The position numbers were made by a program, and so were the translations under genes. Under the pieces are notes generated by a model. It was not told where the DNA came from. It saw only the letters and a list, made by a program, of their open reading frames with translations, and made no database searches. From the NCBI GenBank assembly GCA_002221725.1, contig NJFT01000093.1:62001-126000 (forward strand): a DNA stretch of 64,000 nucleotides. The letters are read 5' to 3'. How positions within the stretch are numbered: the first letter of the stretch is position 1; each line of letters opens with the position of its first letter. Below are positions 26,601-37,834 of this stretch, piece after piece. The stretch comes from Scedosporium boydii. Its lineage: Eukaryota > Ascomycota > Sordariomycetes > Microascales > Microascaceae.

Positions 26601-29600
26601 CTCAGCGCCCACCTAACAGATGGCCAAGAAGTGCCGTGGAGTTTTGAGCCCTGGGAGAAGATGCGTGAAACTCTCCTTATGGATAGTTCTTCCAACATGG
26701 TTGAAGTTCGACTTGAGGGTAGCGGTTTTGATCCTGTTAAGAGTATTCGTCTCAACCGCGAGGGAGAGTTCCTGTATAGCCTTCGAGTAAAAGGGAAGAG
26801 CACCGTCCACCGCATCATGGTCGAGATCAAGCTCGGAACCGACAATGTGAAGTACGTCACATTACGCTCGCCGCTCCTCGTTGAGAATCACACGCAAATC
26901 CCTGTCGAACTCGGAGTATATGATGCCGAGAAGGGCGATCTGCTGAAGATTGAGAAGATTTCTCCAGGGGAGAGCCGTCCTGCGCCGGTCGGTGCGGTGT
27001 ACGTGAAGTCGCTGCTGGTGCGGCCCGATTCCGGGTTCGGCTACTCGTGGTCGTCGGAGGCGCTTAATTGGAGGGATCTTGTCAAGCGGCCGGTTCGGAC
27101 GATGGTTTGCAAGGGGGATAATGGGGATCCTTTTTACTTTCAGCTCTATGCCTCATTTGACAAGGGCAATCCTCTCCTAAAGTGGGTTTATCTTCTTTTT
27201 TTTTTTCTTTTCGGCCTGAGGAGGGGGTGTTCTTGAAACGTTTCTAACTGATTTTCACAGATCCTACCCCTACATGAGGCTCAAGCTCTCTGCTCCTGTG
27301 GTGCTGGAGAATCTTTTGCCTTACGACTTCAAGTATCGCATCTACGACAAGAACACCCGGAAGGATTGGACGAACTTCCTCAGGAAGGGAGGTCTTAGTC
27401 CTGTCCATGTTGTCGAGCTGTCACACCTCTTGCTTCTGAGCGTCGACATGCAGGATACGCCGTTCAAGCCGAGCGAGTTCGCCGTCATCAACTCGGGCAG
27501 CACTGTGGACTTTAGGAAAGAGGAGAAGTTGGTCTGTCGGGATGAGCAAGGCCTTACCCTGAACCTCAGGCTTCACTACCACCGCATACCCGACAGTGGC
27601 GGCGCGTTCAAAGTCACCGTCTACAGTCCATACGTCGTCTTGAACCAGACTGGCCTGGAATTGGATATCCGTGCTAGGGGCTTCATGCAAGGAGCGAAGG
27701 CCGCAGCCGGACAGTTCCCGCTCGTCGACACTTCTGAGGACGGACGTCCCAAGGTCCAGCCGTTCATGTTCTCGTTTGCCCACGAAGATCCCAAGAACCG
27801 CGTGCAATTAAAGATTGGCGATTCCGAGTGGAGCAAGCCGCAGTCTTTTGAGGCGATTGGAAGCACGTCCGAGGTGGTGCTATCGTCGACCGCGAATCGG
27901 AACAGGGAAATTCATGTCGGTATTTCGGTCGAGTCCGGAGAGGGCAAGTACAAGATGACCAATGTGGTTACCCTCACACCGCGATTCATCCTGCAGAATA
28001 AGTTGCGCGAGGATATCCTTGTTCGGGAACCGAGTTCTTCCGGTTCGCTCACTTTGAAGGCTGGTAGCCTCCACCCCATTCAGTTCATGCAGAGGTCGAG
28101 GGTCAAGCAGTTATGCTTGTGCCTACCGGGCCTGGATAACCCGTGGACGGCGCCATTCAACATCTCCGACGTTGGTACGACGCACATCAAAATTGCTAGG
28201 TCGGGACAGCGACAACAGCTGATCAGAGCTGAGATTCTCCTGGAGCACGCAACCATCTTCATCCACATCAGCAAGGAGACGAAGCACTGGCCATTCTCGA
28301 TGCGTAATGAGAGCGACACGGAGTTTATCTTTTACCAGGCCAACCCCAACGTCGAGGAGGAAGAGGTTGAGGACCGTTCCGGGTGGAAGCCGATTCGTTA
28401 CCGATTGCCACCCCGAAGCATAATGCCGTATGCTTGGGACTTTCCCGCGGCGAGGTTCCGGGAGATTGTCATCAACGCGGCGGGCAGGGAGAGGCATGTC
28501 AAGCTTGCCGAGATTGGCAACCAAATTCCAATGAAGTTTGCAACGCAATCCGGACAACAGAAGATTATCGACATTAACGTCGCGGCGGACGGACCCACGC
28601 AAACACTGATCCTCTCGAACTTTAAGCAGTCGAAGAGCATGTACCGACAAAAGCGTAAGTCGGCCAGCACTGGCGCTGGTGGCAACGGCTTCGAGATCAA
28701 GGACTTGAATACAGACACTACCTTCAAGGCGCAGCTTAGACTGTCTGGCATTGGTGTTTCCCTTATCAACCAACAACTGAGGGAGCTTGCGTACGTCACG
28801 TTCCGGGACGTTTCTCTCAAGTACAGCGAGTCGCCTCTCTACCAGACTGTCAGCTTGTCGATCAAGTGGATCCAGATCGACAACCAGCTCTACGGCGGGA
28901 TCTTCCCCATTGTTCTGTACCCTAGCGTCGTCCCGAAAAAGGCGCAGGAGATCGAGGCGCACCCTTCGATTCACGCTATGATTACGCGGGTCAAGGATGA
29001 TTCCTACGGTGTCCTATACGTCAAGTATGCCACGCTGCTCATCCAGCAGATGACGGTTGAGCTGGATGAAGACTTTGTCTTTGCCCTGTTCGACTTCTCG
29101 CACATCCCCGGCGCGGCCTGGGAGCAGAATGAACGCGATGGCATGCTCTGCGCCGAAGTGCTTGGCATCCCGGAGCCGAAGCAGCAGCACAGCGGCCAAG
29201 ACATGTACTTTGAGCTCCTCAACATCCAGCCGATGCAGCTCGATTTGTCCTTTATGAGGACGGAGCGAGTCAACGTCGAGAGTAAGACGTCGTCGAAGAA
29301 CCCGCTCATGTTCTTCCTCAACGTGATGACGATGGCCATGGGTAACGTCAACGATGCTCCCTTGAGGCTGAATGCGCTCATGTTGGAGAACGTGCGGGTT
29401 TCCACCCCCGTCTTGATTCAAAATATCTCGAACCACTACAGCCAGGAGGCTCTCTACCAGATCCACAAGATTCTCGGCTCGGCGGACTTCCTCGGAAATC
29501 CCGTCGGCCTGTTCAACAACATCAGCTCCGGTCTTACGGATATTTTCTACGAGCCGTACCAGGGTCTCATTCTCAGCGACAAGCCCGAAGAGTTCGGTCT

Positions 29601-30414
29601 GGGCATCGCCAAGGGCGCTACTTCGTTTGTCAAGAAATCCGTCTACGGTGTCAGCGACTCCTTCTCCAAGTTTACGGGCAGCCTTTCCAAGGGCCTCGCC
29701 GCGGCCACTCTCGACAAGCAGTTCCAGGATCGGCGCCGCATTACTCGTGCGCGCAACCGGCCTAAGCACGCCCTCTACGGCGTTACCACAGGAGCTAACT
29801 CGTTCCTCACAAGCGTCGCGTCGGGAGTGGGTGGCCTTGCTCGGAAGCCGCTCGAAGGTGCTGAGCAAGAAGGTGCGTTTGGTTTTGTGAAGGGCGTGGG
29901 GAAGGGCGTACTCGGCCTGGCCACGAAGCCTGCCATTGGCGTGCTCGACATGGTCTCCAACGTCTCCGAGGGGATCCGCAACACGACGACAGTATTTGAT
30001 GGCTCAGAACTCGACCGCGTGCGCCTCGCCCGGTTTATTCCCTCAGATGGCATCATCCGCCCTTACAACCAGCGCGAGGCTCTTGGGCAGTACTGGCTCA
30101 AGCAGGTCGATAATGGCAAGTACTTTGACGAGTCATACATTGCCCACCTCGAGCTGCCGCGTGAGGACATGGTGGTCATGGTGACGTACGCGCGCATCCT
30201 CATGATCCGGAGCAAGCGGTTGACGTCGGAGTGGGACGTGCCGCTGAGGGACGTGCAGACGATTGCGAAGGAGAGGACGGGGCTGAGCTTGACGCTGAGG
30301 GATGGGGTCAATGGACCGTTTATTCCCGTTGGGGATGAGGATAGTCGAAGGTTTTTGTATAGGATGGTGGCGGTTGCTGTGGAGGAGTTTAATAGGCGGT
30401 TTAGGAGTCTGTGA
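20673..30414 (+). CDS. vps13: Vps13 bridge-like lipid transfer protein
   Basis: Two exons: 20673-27181 and 27261-30414 (branch TTTCTAACTGA, acceptor CACAG), giving 3,220 residues, the usual size for filamentous fungi. The N-terminus is a classic chorein domain (about 1-115): MLEGLVAGLLNRFLGMYVKN, then IWSGDVKLRNLQLRKEALD. Repeating-beta-groove segments follow, then the adaptor-binding (VAB/SHR-BD) region near 1,950-2,520, which begins NYTGFDVTVDALK. The C-terminus holds the amphipathic/ATG2-C-like part (FLGNPVGLFNNISSGLTDIFYEPYQG) and a PH-like domain over the last ~115 residues. Vps13 lies at organelle contact sites (ER, mitochondria, endosome/vacuole, prospore membrane in yeast) and moves phospholipids in bulk along its groove. 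It is convergent with the next gene, the stops being 311 bp apart. No frameshift or missing domain was noticed. Confidence 0.97.
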
Positions 30415-30725
30415 GTAGGAGGTTGAGGGCAGCTGGGTGGCTTGGGAGACGGCGGATGGGTGTGTTTATGATTGATGATGGGGAAAAGGGAACGCAACTC
30501 TACTTATAGATCTTCTTGTTTTGTATTCACTGTATTGTAACGGAGACTGTTGAGAGCATTGCTTTTTGGTTTCATTGCGTTTTAGAAAAAAGAACTCGTT
30601 GAATATTATTAGTTCACACTTCAGACATTACTCTAAACGTGAAGATTGTTTTCTCATGTTTTCTAATCTCAACATGCTACTTCTAGGACCGAAGAACTCC
30701 CCTCCCCCCTCCCTCTTCTCCCGAC

Positions 30726-32772
30726 CTACGACGGCTGGGGAATGAGACTCTCCTGATTCGTGACAACCAACCCCGCCATAGCAGCCGACGTCAAAGTCGA
30801 CAGCACGCCCGAGATGAGAGCCGACACGGCGATGCGGCTGACGTCCCCTCCGCGAGACGGGGCGATCTGGGACAGGATGCCGACCTGGATTCCGAGGGAG
30901 CCGATGTTGCCGAAGCCGCAGATGGCGTAGGTGGCGATGAGGCGGGAGCGGGGGGAGAGGTCTTCTGAGGAGAGGGCGAGGAAGGCGACGTATTCGTTCT
31001 GGGAGTTGTTAGAAATGGGCTTTGAGTGAGGGAGAAAGCGAGGAAAAAAAAAGGGGGGTGGGATTTACCTTAACGATTTTCGTGCCGATGATTTTGGCAA
31101 CTTTGTAGAGGTCTCCGTTGCGTGGGACGCCGAGGAGGAAAGCGATGGGATAGCAGATGTATCCCATAATGAGTTCCAGGGTGAGATCGGGATCGGAGAT
31201 ATTAAGGTATCGACCCCACCAGGTCAGAAGGCCATCGATGAGACCGACGGCAGCGAGGATGCACAGGATAGAAGCGATGATGGTACCCGCGATCTTGAGG
31301 CCGAACCAAGCGCCGTTGGCGAAAGCGTGGAGGGCGTTCTCAGCCCTGTGCTCATCGTCGTCGGGGATGACGACGCGGCCGGCCGTGAGCGTCTCTTCCG
31401 TCTCGGGATACCTGAGCTTAGAGATGGCGAGGGAGGCGGGGATGGACATGATGCAGGAGGAGACGAGGGCCTGGGGGTTAAGCCCCAAGCTCATGTAAGC
31501 CACGAGAACGGAGCCTGAGATGGTGGCGAAACCGCAAGTGAGGACCTGGTGAAGTTCGGCGCGGGTCATGTGCGGGACAAACGGGCGGACGAGCATAGCC
31601 GATTCGCCCTGGCCGATGAACGGAGTAGCTGCTGCGACGACGGCTTCCGCGCCCGAGACGCGGAGGGCCCAGAAGACGAAGGTGGCGAATTTCTTGACGA
31701 ACCACTGGAGGAAGCCGACGTAGTAGAGCACCTCGACGAGGGAGATGAAGAACATGATGGCGGGAATAACGGAGATGAAGAACCACTTCAAGCTGGCGAC
31801 TTCCTTGGTCGTCAGGAACTCGGTGCCTTGACGCGAGAAACCCAAGAGATCCCCAGCGCGGTTGGCGATGAAGGCGAAGATGTCGTAGCCGACGGAGGTG
31901 CGGAGGACGAAGAGTGCGATGACATACTGCGCTAGCATGCCGCCGATGACGGTGCGCCACTGGACAGCGCGGCGATTACGTGAGGTGACCCAGAGGCCGG
32001 CAATAAGAACAGCAAGGCCGAAGAGGGAGACGGCGCGGTTCTCACGAGTGTTGTCTTCTGATTCTTCGGAGACGAAGGCGCCTAGGAGGATGGCTGCCAC
32101 CGTGACCAGTGCGGCGAGCGGGGTGCGGAGCTTGGCGGGGATGCGGTCGTGGATGAATACGCCCGTGTGCTGCCAGATGAAGCGGATGGGTTTGGAGACG
32201 ATGGAGATGGGGACGTGGAAGAAGAGGAGGCGGAGGGAGATGGCTAGCCAGACGAGGAAGGGGACGACCCAGTTCTTGTCGGAGTGGTGGAGGGCGAGGG
32301 AGGCGATCCACCAGCCCGTGAAGAGAAGGAAGATGCCTAGGTGGAAGAAGATTCTGTGGCGGCGGTAGAAGAGGCCGAATTTGCCGGGGGTGCGATACGG
32401 GTCTTGGTGGTGGCTGTCCTCGCCGGCGGAGGTGTCGATGACGTCGCGCTTCTCCTTGTCGTCGGACTCGGGCTTGTATTCAGGCAGGACTTGGCCCTGA
32501 GCGGCGATGTTCTCGACGTCATCGTGTCTATGGATCGGGGACTGCGGCGGGATCAGCGTCGGGTCGAAGGTCGTGCCGCGGGTGTAGGTGGCGTGGATGT
32601 GGGTGCCGTCCTCGGCGCTGAGGCCGTGATGGGTGTGCGAGTGGACGTGCTGGTTCTTGGGGTTGAGGGCGGGGTCTGAGTTTCGGCGGAGAGAGGAGCC
32701 GGAGGGCGAGACGGGGCGGGAGGCGGCTGCTGTTGGAGGGGGCGACGCGGCCCGGGTCTCCTTTGTGGACAT
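30726..32772 (-). CDS. Concentrative nucleoside transporter (CNT/SLC28 family)
   Basis: Two exons: 31069-32772 and 30726-30998, giving 658 residues. I choose the ATG at 32772 (MSTKETR); an in-frame GTG six bases upstream is not needed. Residues 1-115 are a cytosolic, Ser/Pro/His-rich tail. From about 118 to the end there are many hydrophobic membrane spans. Family marks are a re-entrant-loop motif GQGESAMLVRPFV, the gate region ATPFIGQGE, LTCGFATISGSV, and NEYVAFLAL (family NEFVAY) at the start of the second exon. CNT proteins import nucleosides with H+ or Na+; fungal members such as Aspergillus CntA are H+-coupled, importing purine and pyrimidine nucleosides across the plasma membrane. Ion and substrate preference cannot be read here with certainty. 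Confidence 0.92.
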
Positions 32773-35700
32773 GATCACGGCTAGGAGAGGATGCGAGCAA
32801 GCAAGAAACGGTTTCCCCGCGTCTGGGTATCAGGAGGAAAGGCTAAATAGAGGCGAACTGACAAAAGACTTCGGGAACCAGGTGCACGTGGGAGACCCCA
32901 ACTTGGTGACAGCACAGCTCGTGAAAGAACCTAGTGTGGTAACGGTGCACAGGAAGCAGCTTGCTTGTGATCGAAACCTGTGGCCACGCCCTCTCATCTT
33001 CAGGGTCTAGGAACGACAGCTACAAGAACACTTGGACGGGAAGAACATGATTTAAGTACCGTGGTAGACAAGCAAAGGTGGGAGACACTAGTTTGGGCGT
33101 CGGTAACGATCTACGGATGGCATCGCGGCGATAAGAGAGTAGCACTGGCTGATACTTCATAACTACATGATGGAGGGCTTTGTGGACTTTTGTGCGACCC
33201 TTACCGAGGGGTCTGCCCTGTAGATAGAGAGAGGGACCCGAGATATGTTCACTCGCCTATGCATGTCCTTGACACGATTGCGGAGCTGCCGTGCCATCAG
33301 GACCGAGGGATCACCATGTACAAACACATCTCGAGGTTCGATTGGCCAATGTGCTGAAGGGAGTAGACCGGCCAGTCGTGGGAACCCGACCACCAGAAGA
33401 CGCATGCAGGTCAGCCTCTTGCGAGTTTGCAGCCGCTCACCCCCAAGTCATGCTGGCGCAGGATGCATGGTGGGAGAATAGCACCGAGACTAATCAAGGC
33501 CACGCGACCAGAAGACATTTTGGGTTTGCCTCCGCTTCGGCTTGAGAAGGGTTAACAACCATTTTCTGCGTATCCAGGTGGAGAGTGGCTGCTGGTACGG
33601 TGGTAGTGTGAGATGTTTCCGTTTGTAGCCAAGAGAGAGTCGAAGCAATAACATCTGCTGGTATTATTGACCCGTTCGATGTGTCGAGGAGCCAAGATGC
33701 CAACAATTAAGGGTCCCAATCGTAGAATTGGACTTCTTCTAATGCAACTATTGGGTGGAACAGGGTCCAAGTCCATATCAAGGTTGCAGATTAAAGTGCA
33801 ATGTTACGTCTTGGACGGGGGAAGAAGTTTTGTCAACATCTGCGCCGCTTGAATTGGGGATGTTTCCGCATACTTCAATGTTCCTTGGTCTTGGTGGTAT
33901 CGGTATTCAGAAAAGGAAATATATCCCGCGATCTCTTCCGGGAAACGCCACAGAAGCAAAAAGGTACAGAGATTGATGCTGAGAGCTGATTGATTGACGT
34001 GTTTCTGTCGCACAGAGGGTCTTCTCGGCGCGTACTGGTGGCGACTGCAAAAAAGTAAAGAGCCTGTCTGTCCGGCCTTGAGCGATTCAGTTCCTTGTTG
34101 GGTCGTCCAGAAAAGAAGCATTAATGGGGAAGAGCCAACACAAAGAAGAAAAGATCTGCCGTTGAGCCGTGGGATTGGAGCAGAGGTCTGCCATTGCGCG
34201 TGGGTCCGGTATCTCCGCCGGGGCACGGTCTCTGGGGACACGGAACACTGTCTCATCCGGGAAGGTGATGCGGGGGTCAATGAAAGTAGAGGCGAGACGA
34301 GAAGGGCATGGAGAGAGACGCGGGGATAGAGCGACTGGTCTTAGACGTTGCCAGCAAGATCTCCGGATTGAGCCTCAGATTACCTCAGATTACCTCGATA
34401 GAACATTGGACCAATGTGGAATGCATCCGATCTGGTTCGGATCTTGGATCCTGGCAGAGGTTCTCGATAAGCTCGCCCATCTTATTGATTAATGATGGGG
34501 CACTGATTGGTCGGGATTCGAAAGAGCCCATCCTGGAATGCATGCCGACCTAAGGCCCAAGACGCTGGTTTGCTCGCTCCTTCAGCTTGATCTGGATTCG
34601 CGTAGCACGAAGCAGCACTTGTCCAGATTTTCTTTCTTTTGAAATCCCAGTTGAACTCGTGACCGGCCGAGCTGGAATTAACAACCATGGAGTTAGTAAC
34701 TAGAACATTGGACAGGAAATACCAATTGACCCAACTGCGGTTTCTCCAAAGGCTGGCCGCCACCGAGTCAGACGTACTGCATAGCATCGCACCGCACTGC
34801 TTCCACGGTGGCCAGTCCTGCTGTGTAATGTGATGCTGCACCGTCATCACGATCTACTCGTCGCCTCGTACCTTTTGAAGAGACACAAACAAACCAAGAT
34901 CTTATCGACAGTGAGCATCGGGTAGAGATAAAAATCCTGCGGCGACCCCGATGCCAATCATCGTCAGTCCCAGAGGCCAAGATACCTCATACCTACTTCG
35001 TGCTGGCATCGAAAAGTTCCCTAGCCTCCCTTCCCGCTGCTGCCAAACCAACAGAAACGGGCTTGGTGAAGCGAACCCCTCACAAAAGTGTCGGCGGAAC
35101 TTTTGAAGACGGGGTGAGCAAGGGGAAGAGGATGGAGACGTGGGAGCATTGGAGTACGGGAAGGATCGAGCCTGTCTCCACCAAATATCACCTGCAATAT
35201 CACCTGCCAATTTATCCAGCTGCCACTTGCCACTTGCCACTGCCAGTGTTTTCCGCCATTTCACAGCACCTTCCTCTTTGATACAGAGGCACGACTTTAT
35301 CAACAAGACCAGGATGAAAACGTACTTTCGCCCAATCTCCCAAGAGCAAACCTTGTCCGCGCCGCGACGAGAGCCAGAGAAACTGTTCAATGTTCATGGT
35401 GCTTCGATAAGCCTTCCTTCTCATCGTCGATTGTCGGGACCAGCTCTCACTAGACCTACCCCAGGTTTTAATAGCATGTCCGGTCCTACAACCTACGATA
35501 CCTGGTCGGATCGCCCAAGCGCAAGTCTGTCGAGGGGGTATCAGGCCGGCGTCATCTGCGGACTGAACCCCTACGTACGACAACCTGCCTTCACCTGGAA
35601 AGCTTCAATCACCAACATTAGGGACTAGAAACATATAATTAAACATTTGGACTACGTAAAAGGTCTAAAAGCGTAAAAAATAAGAGTCCAAATCCACCTC

Positions 35701-35986
35701 ATCCCCTTTATCACGAATCATAAAAAGCGTGTTTACATTCCCGAAAGGTTTCTAACAATTGTCATTTTCATTAACGTATGCGAAAAGAGGTAATTCGATA
35801 GTCCCATGCAAGAAACCCCCAGGAATTAAACGATATAATAAAGATGCTAAACAGAAAAAAGTGGTATAAAAGGAGATTCAAGAAAATGTACGTGAAATGA
35901 AAGGTATATGTTCGGGGGTTTCCATCTTTTTTTTTCTAGTTTTTTTATTTTTCCTTTTTCTTTAGAGAGAAAGATGGGAAGGTCGC
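32773..35986. other. Intergenic interval downstream of the GPI wall-protein gene
   Basis: No supported gene in 3.2 kb. It holds the CNT promoter (minus strand, just above 32772), a perfect 10-bp tandem pair CCTCAGATTA at 34373-34392 and a TACTTCGT word at 34994-35001. AT-rich sequence at 35630-35980 probably holds the 3' UTR of the wall-protein gene. ORFs at 33245-33545 and 35140-35628 have no recognisable domain. Confidence 0.5.
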
Positions 35987-37834
35987 TTAAAGGACGAAGA
36001 GGGCAAGGGCACCGAGAACGGCAGCACCGAAGGCGACGGTGTTGCGGCCCGCAGCGCTCACCTCAACGGGGCCAGAGGGAGAAGGCTGCTCGGGGCTGGA
36101 GCTCTCAACACCAGAGGGCTGGGGCTTGACGCCGCCGGTGGGCTGAGTGGGAGGGCAGTCCTCCTCACCCTCGCAGCCGGAGCCGGGAGAAGAAGGCTGG
36201 GGGGAGACACCGCCAGTGGGCTCAGGGGGGCACTCCTCGCCACCCTCACAGCCGGAGCCGGGAGAAGAAGGCTGGGGGGAGACACCGCCAGTGGGCTCAG
36301 GGGGGCACTCCTCGCCACCCTCACAGCCGGAGCCGGGGGTAGAAGCGGGAGGGTTGGGGCCGTTTCCGCCGGTGGAGGCAGGGGGGCACTCCTCACCACC
36401 CTCGCAAGGGGGGTTGGTGGGCTCGGGCTTGGCGGAGGTAGGTCGGAGAGGGCAGTCAGTCACGTCAGGGGCGCACGAGGTAACGGTGCGGAGGGTAGTC
36501 TCAGTGACGGTGGAAGGACCGTGGGGGCCCTCGGAGCCGGTGGGCTTGGGGGTCTCGGTCTCCTCGGGGCACTCAGTCTCGGAGGCAGTGCCGGTGGGCT
36601 CGGTGGGACCAGAGGACTCGGTCTCCTCAGGGCACTCCTCGCCGCCCTCGCAGGTAGGGGGGTTGGTGCTGGTGGGGCGAACGGGGCAGTCGGTGACGTC
36701 GGGGGCGCACGAGGTAATGGTCTCGACCGTGGTCGCGGTCACGGTGGAGGGGCCGTTGGGACCCTCGGTGCCGGTGGGCTCAGTGGGGCCAGAGGTCTCG
36801 GTCTCCTCGGGACAGTCAGTCTCCTCAGGACCCTCGGTTTCAGTGGCAGTGGGGCCCTCGGTTTCGGTCTCCTCAGGGCACTCAGTCTCAGTGGCGGTGG
36901 GCTCGACGGGACCTTCGGTTTCAGTCTCCTCAGGGCACTCGGTCTCCTCGGGACCTTCGGTCTCGGTAGCGGTAGGACCCTCAGTCTCGGTCTCCTCGGG
37001 GCAGTCACTCTCCTCAGGACCCTCGGTTTCAGTGGCAGTGGGGCCCTCGGTTTCGGTCTCCTCAGGGCACTCAGTCTCAGAGGCGGTGGGGGTGGGCTCG
37101 GTGGGACCAGAGACGTCGGTGGAGGACTCGCCGGTGGGCTCGGTGGCGGGAGGCTGAGTGGCGGATGGGACGCCCGAGGTGGTCTCTTCACAATCCTCGT
37201 CGTCGTCATCATCGTCATCATCATCCTCATCGTCATCGTCATCGTCGCAGTCCTCATCGTCATCACCGTCGTCGTCATCGTCGTCGCCACCATCATCGTC
37301 ATCGTCGTCCTCATCACAGTCCTCATCGTCATCTCCATCGTCCTCACCATCGTCGTCGTCATCCTCATCCTCATCGCAATCCTCATCGTCGCCATCACCG
37401 CCGTGATGATCATCATCCTCCTCATCGTCATCCTCATCCTCATCACAGTCCTCCTCGGCATCACCGCCGGTCCTCTTCTTCTTCTTGTAGATGCTCACAA
37501 CACCCTCGCCACCGCAGATACCAGACTTGACATCACCGGCAACGCAAAGGGCCTTGCACTTAGAGCCATGGACGAACTTGACGCTGACCTCGACCTCAGA
37601 GCTGGCACAGGTGGCGCCGATGGCGACGGTGGAGGCACCGGCGGAGGCAGTAAGGCACTGCGCGGCGGTGAAGGGAGCGGTGAAGGTAGCGACCTTGGCG
37701 AAGGCGCTAGCATCGACCTCGGCACATCCGACGTAGACGAAGCCGTCAACGGAGGCGGCGGCACCAGCAGCGGCGCCGGCCACCAGGAGAGCCGAGGCGG
37801 CGACGGTAGCGAGACGGTTGGACATGTTGACCAT
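35987..37834 (-). CDS. GPI-anchored cell-wall protein: WSC-like head, Asp-rich Cys-punctuated region, Glu/Thr/Pro repeats
   Basis: A single exon of 615 codons. Signal peptide 1-~27 (start MVNMSNRL; the second Met is an equally good start). Residues about 30-120 form a Cys-containing head ending CGGEGVVSIY, which resembles a divergent WSC domain. Then KKKKR and about 90 residues made almost only of Asp/Glu, broken by a single Cys in repeated EDCDEDEDD-like units every 19-23 residues. Next come repeats built on ECPEETETEGPTATE, two copies of a Val/Thr block ending SCAPDVTDCP, and Gly/Pro/Cys-rich repeats built on GSGCEGGEECPPEPTGG. The end is a GPI signal (small residues, then AFGAAVLGALALFVL). 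The family idea is a wall-anchored, O-glycosylated surface protein; the acidic stretch probably binds cations. Two long antisense ORFs over this gene arise from its repeats. No homologue of the whole protein is recognised. Confidence 0.85.
   Translation of the reverse strand: MVNMSNRLATVAASALLVAGAAAGAAASVDGFVYVGCAEVDASAFAKVATFTAPFTAAQCLTASAGASTVAIGATCASSEVEVSVKFVHGSKCKALCVAGDVKSGICGGEGVVSIYKKKKRTGGDAEEDCDEDEDDDEEDDDHHGGDGDDEDCDEDEDDDDDGEDDGDDDEDCDEDDDDDDGGDDDDDDGDDDEDCDDDDDDEDDDDDDDDDEDCEETTSGVPSATQPPATEPTGESSTDVSGPTEPTPTASETECPEETETEGPTATETEGPEESDCPEETETEGPTATETEGPEETECPEETETEGPVEPTATETECPEETETEGPTATETEGPEETDCPEETETSGPTEPTGTEGPNGPSTVTATTVETITSCAPDVTDCPVRPTSTNPPTCEGGEECPEETESSGPTEPTGTASETECPEETETPKPTGSEGPHGPSTVTETTLRTVTSCAPDVTDCPLRPTSAKPEPTNPPCEGGEECPPASTGGNGPNPPASTPGSGCEGGEECPPEPTGGVSPQPSSPGSGCEGGEECPPEPTGGVSPQPSSPGSGCEGEEDCPPTQPTGGVKPQPSGVESSSPEQPSPSGPVEVSAAGRNTVAFGAAVLGALALFVL
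37180..37470. repeat. Trinucleotide-like (GAY/GAR)n coding tract
   Basis: Coding microsatellite for the Asp-rich region of the wall protein; on the plus strand it reads as runs of TCGTCATCC-type triplets. Whole-codon slippage would change length without breaking frame. Confidence 0.8.

Noticed and set aside
35140..35628. Plus-strand ORF of 162 codons
   Set aside because: No domain; lies in an interval with simple repeats and no supporting signals.
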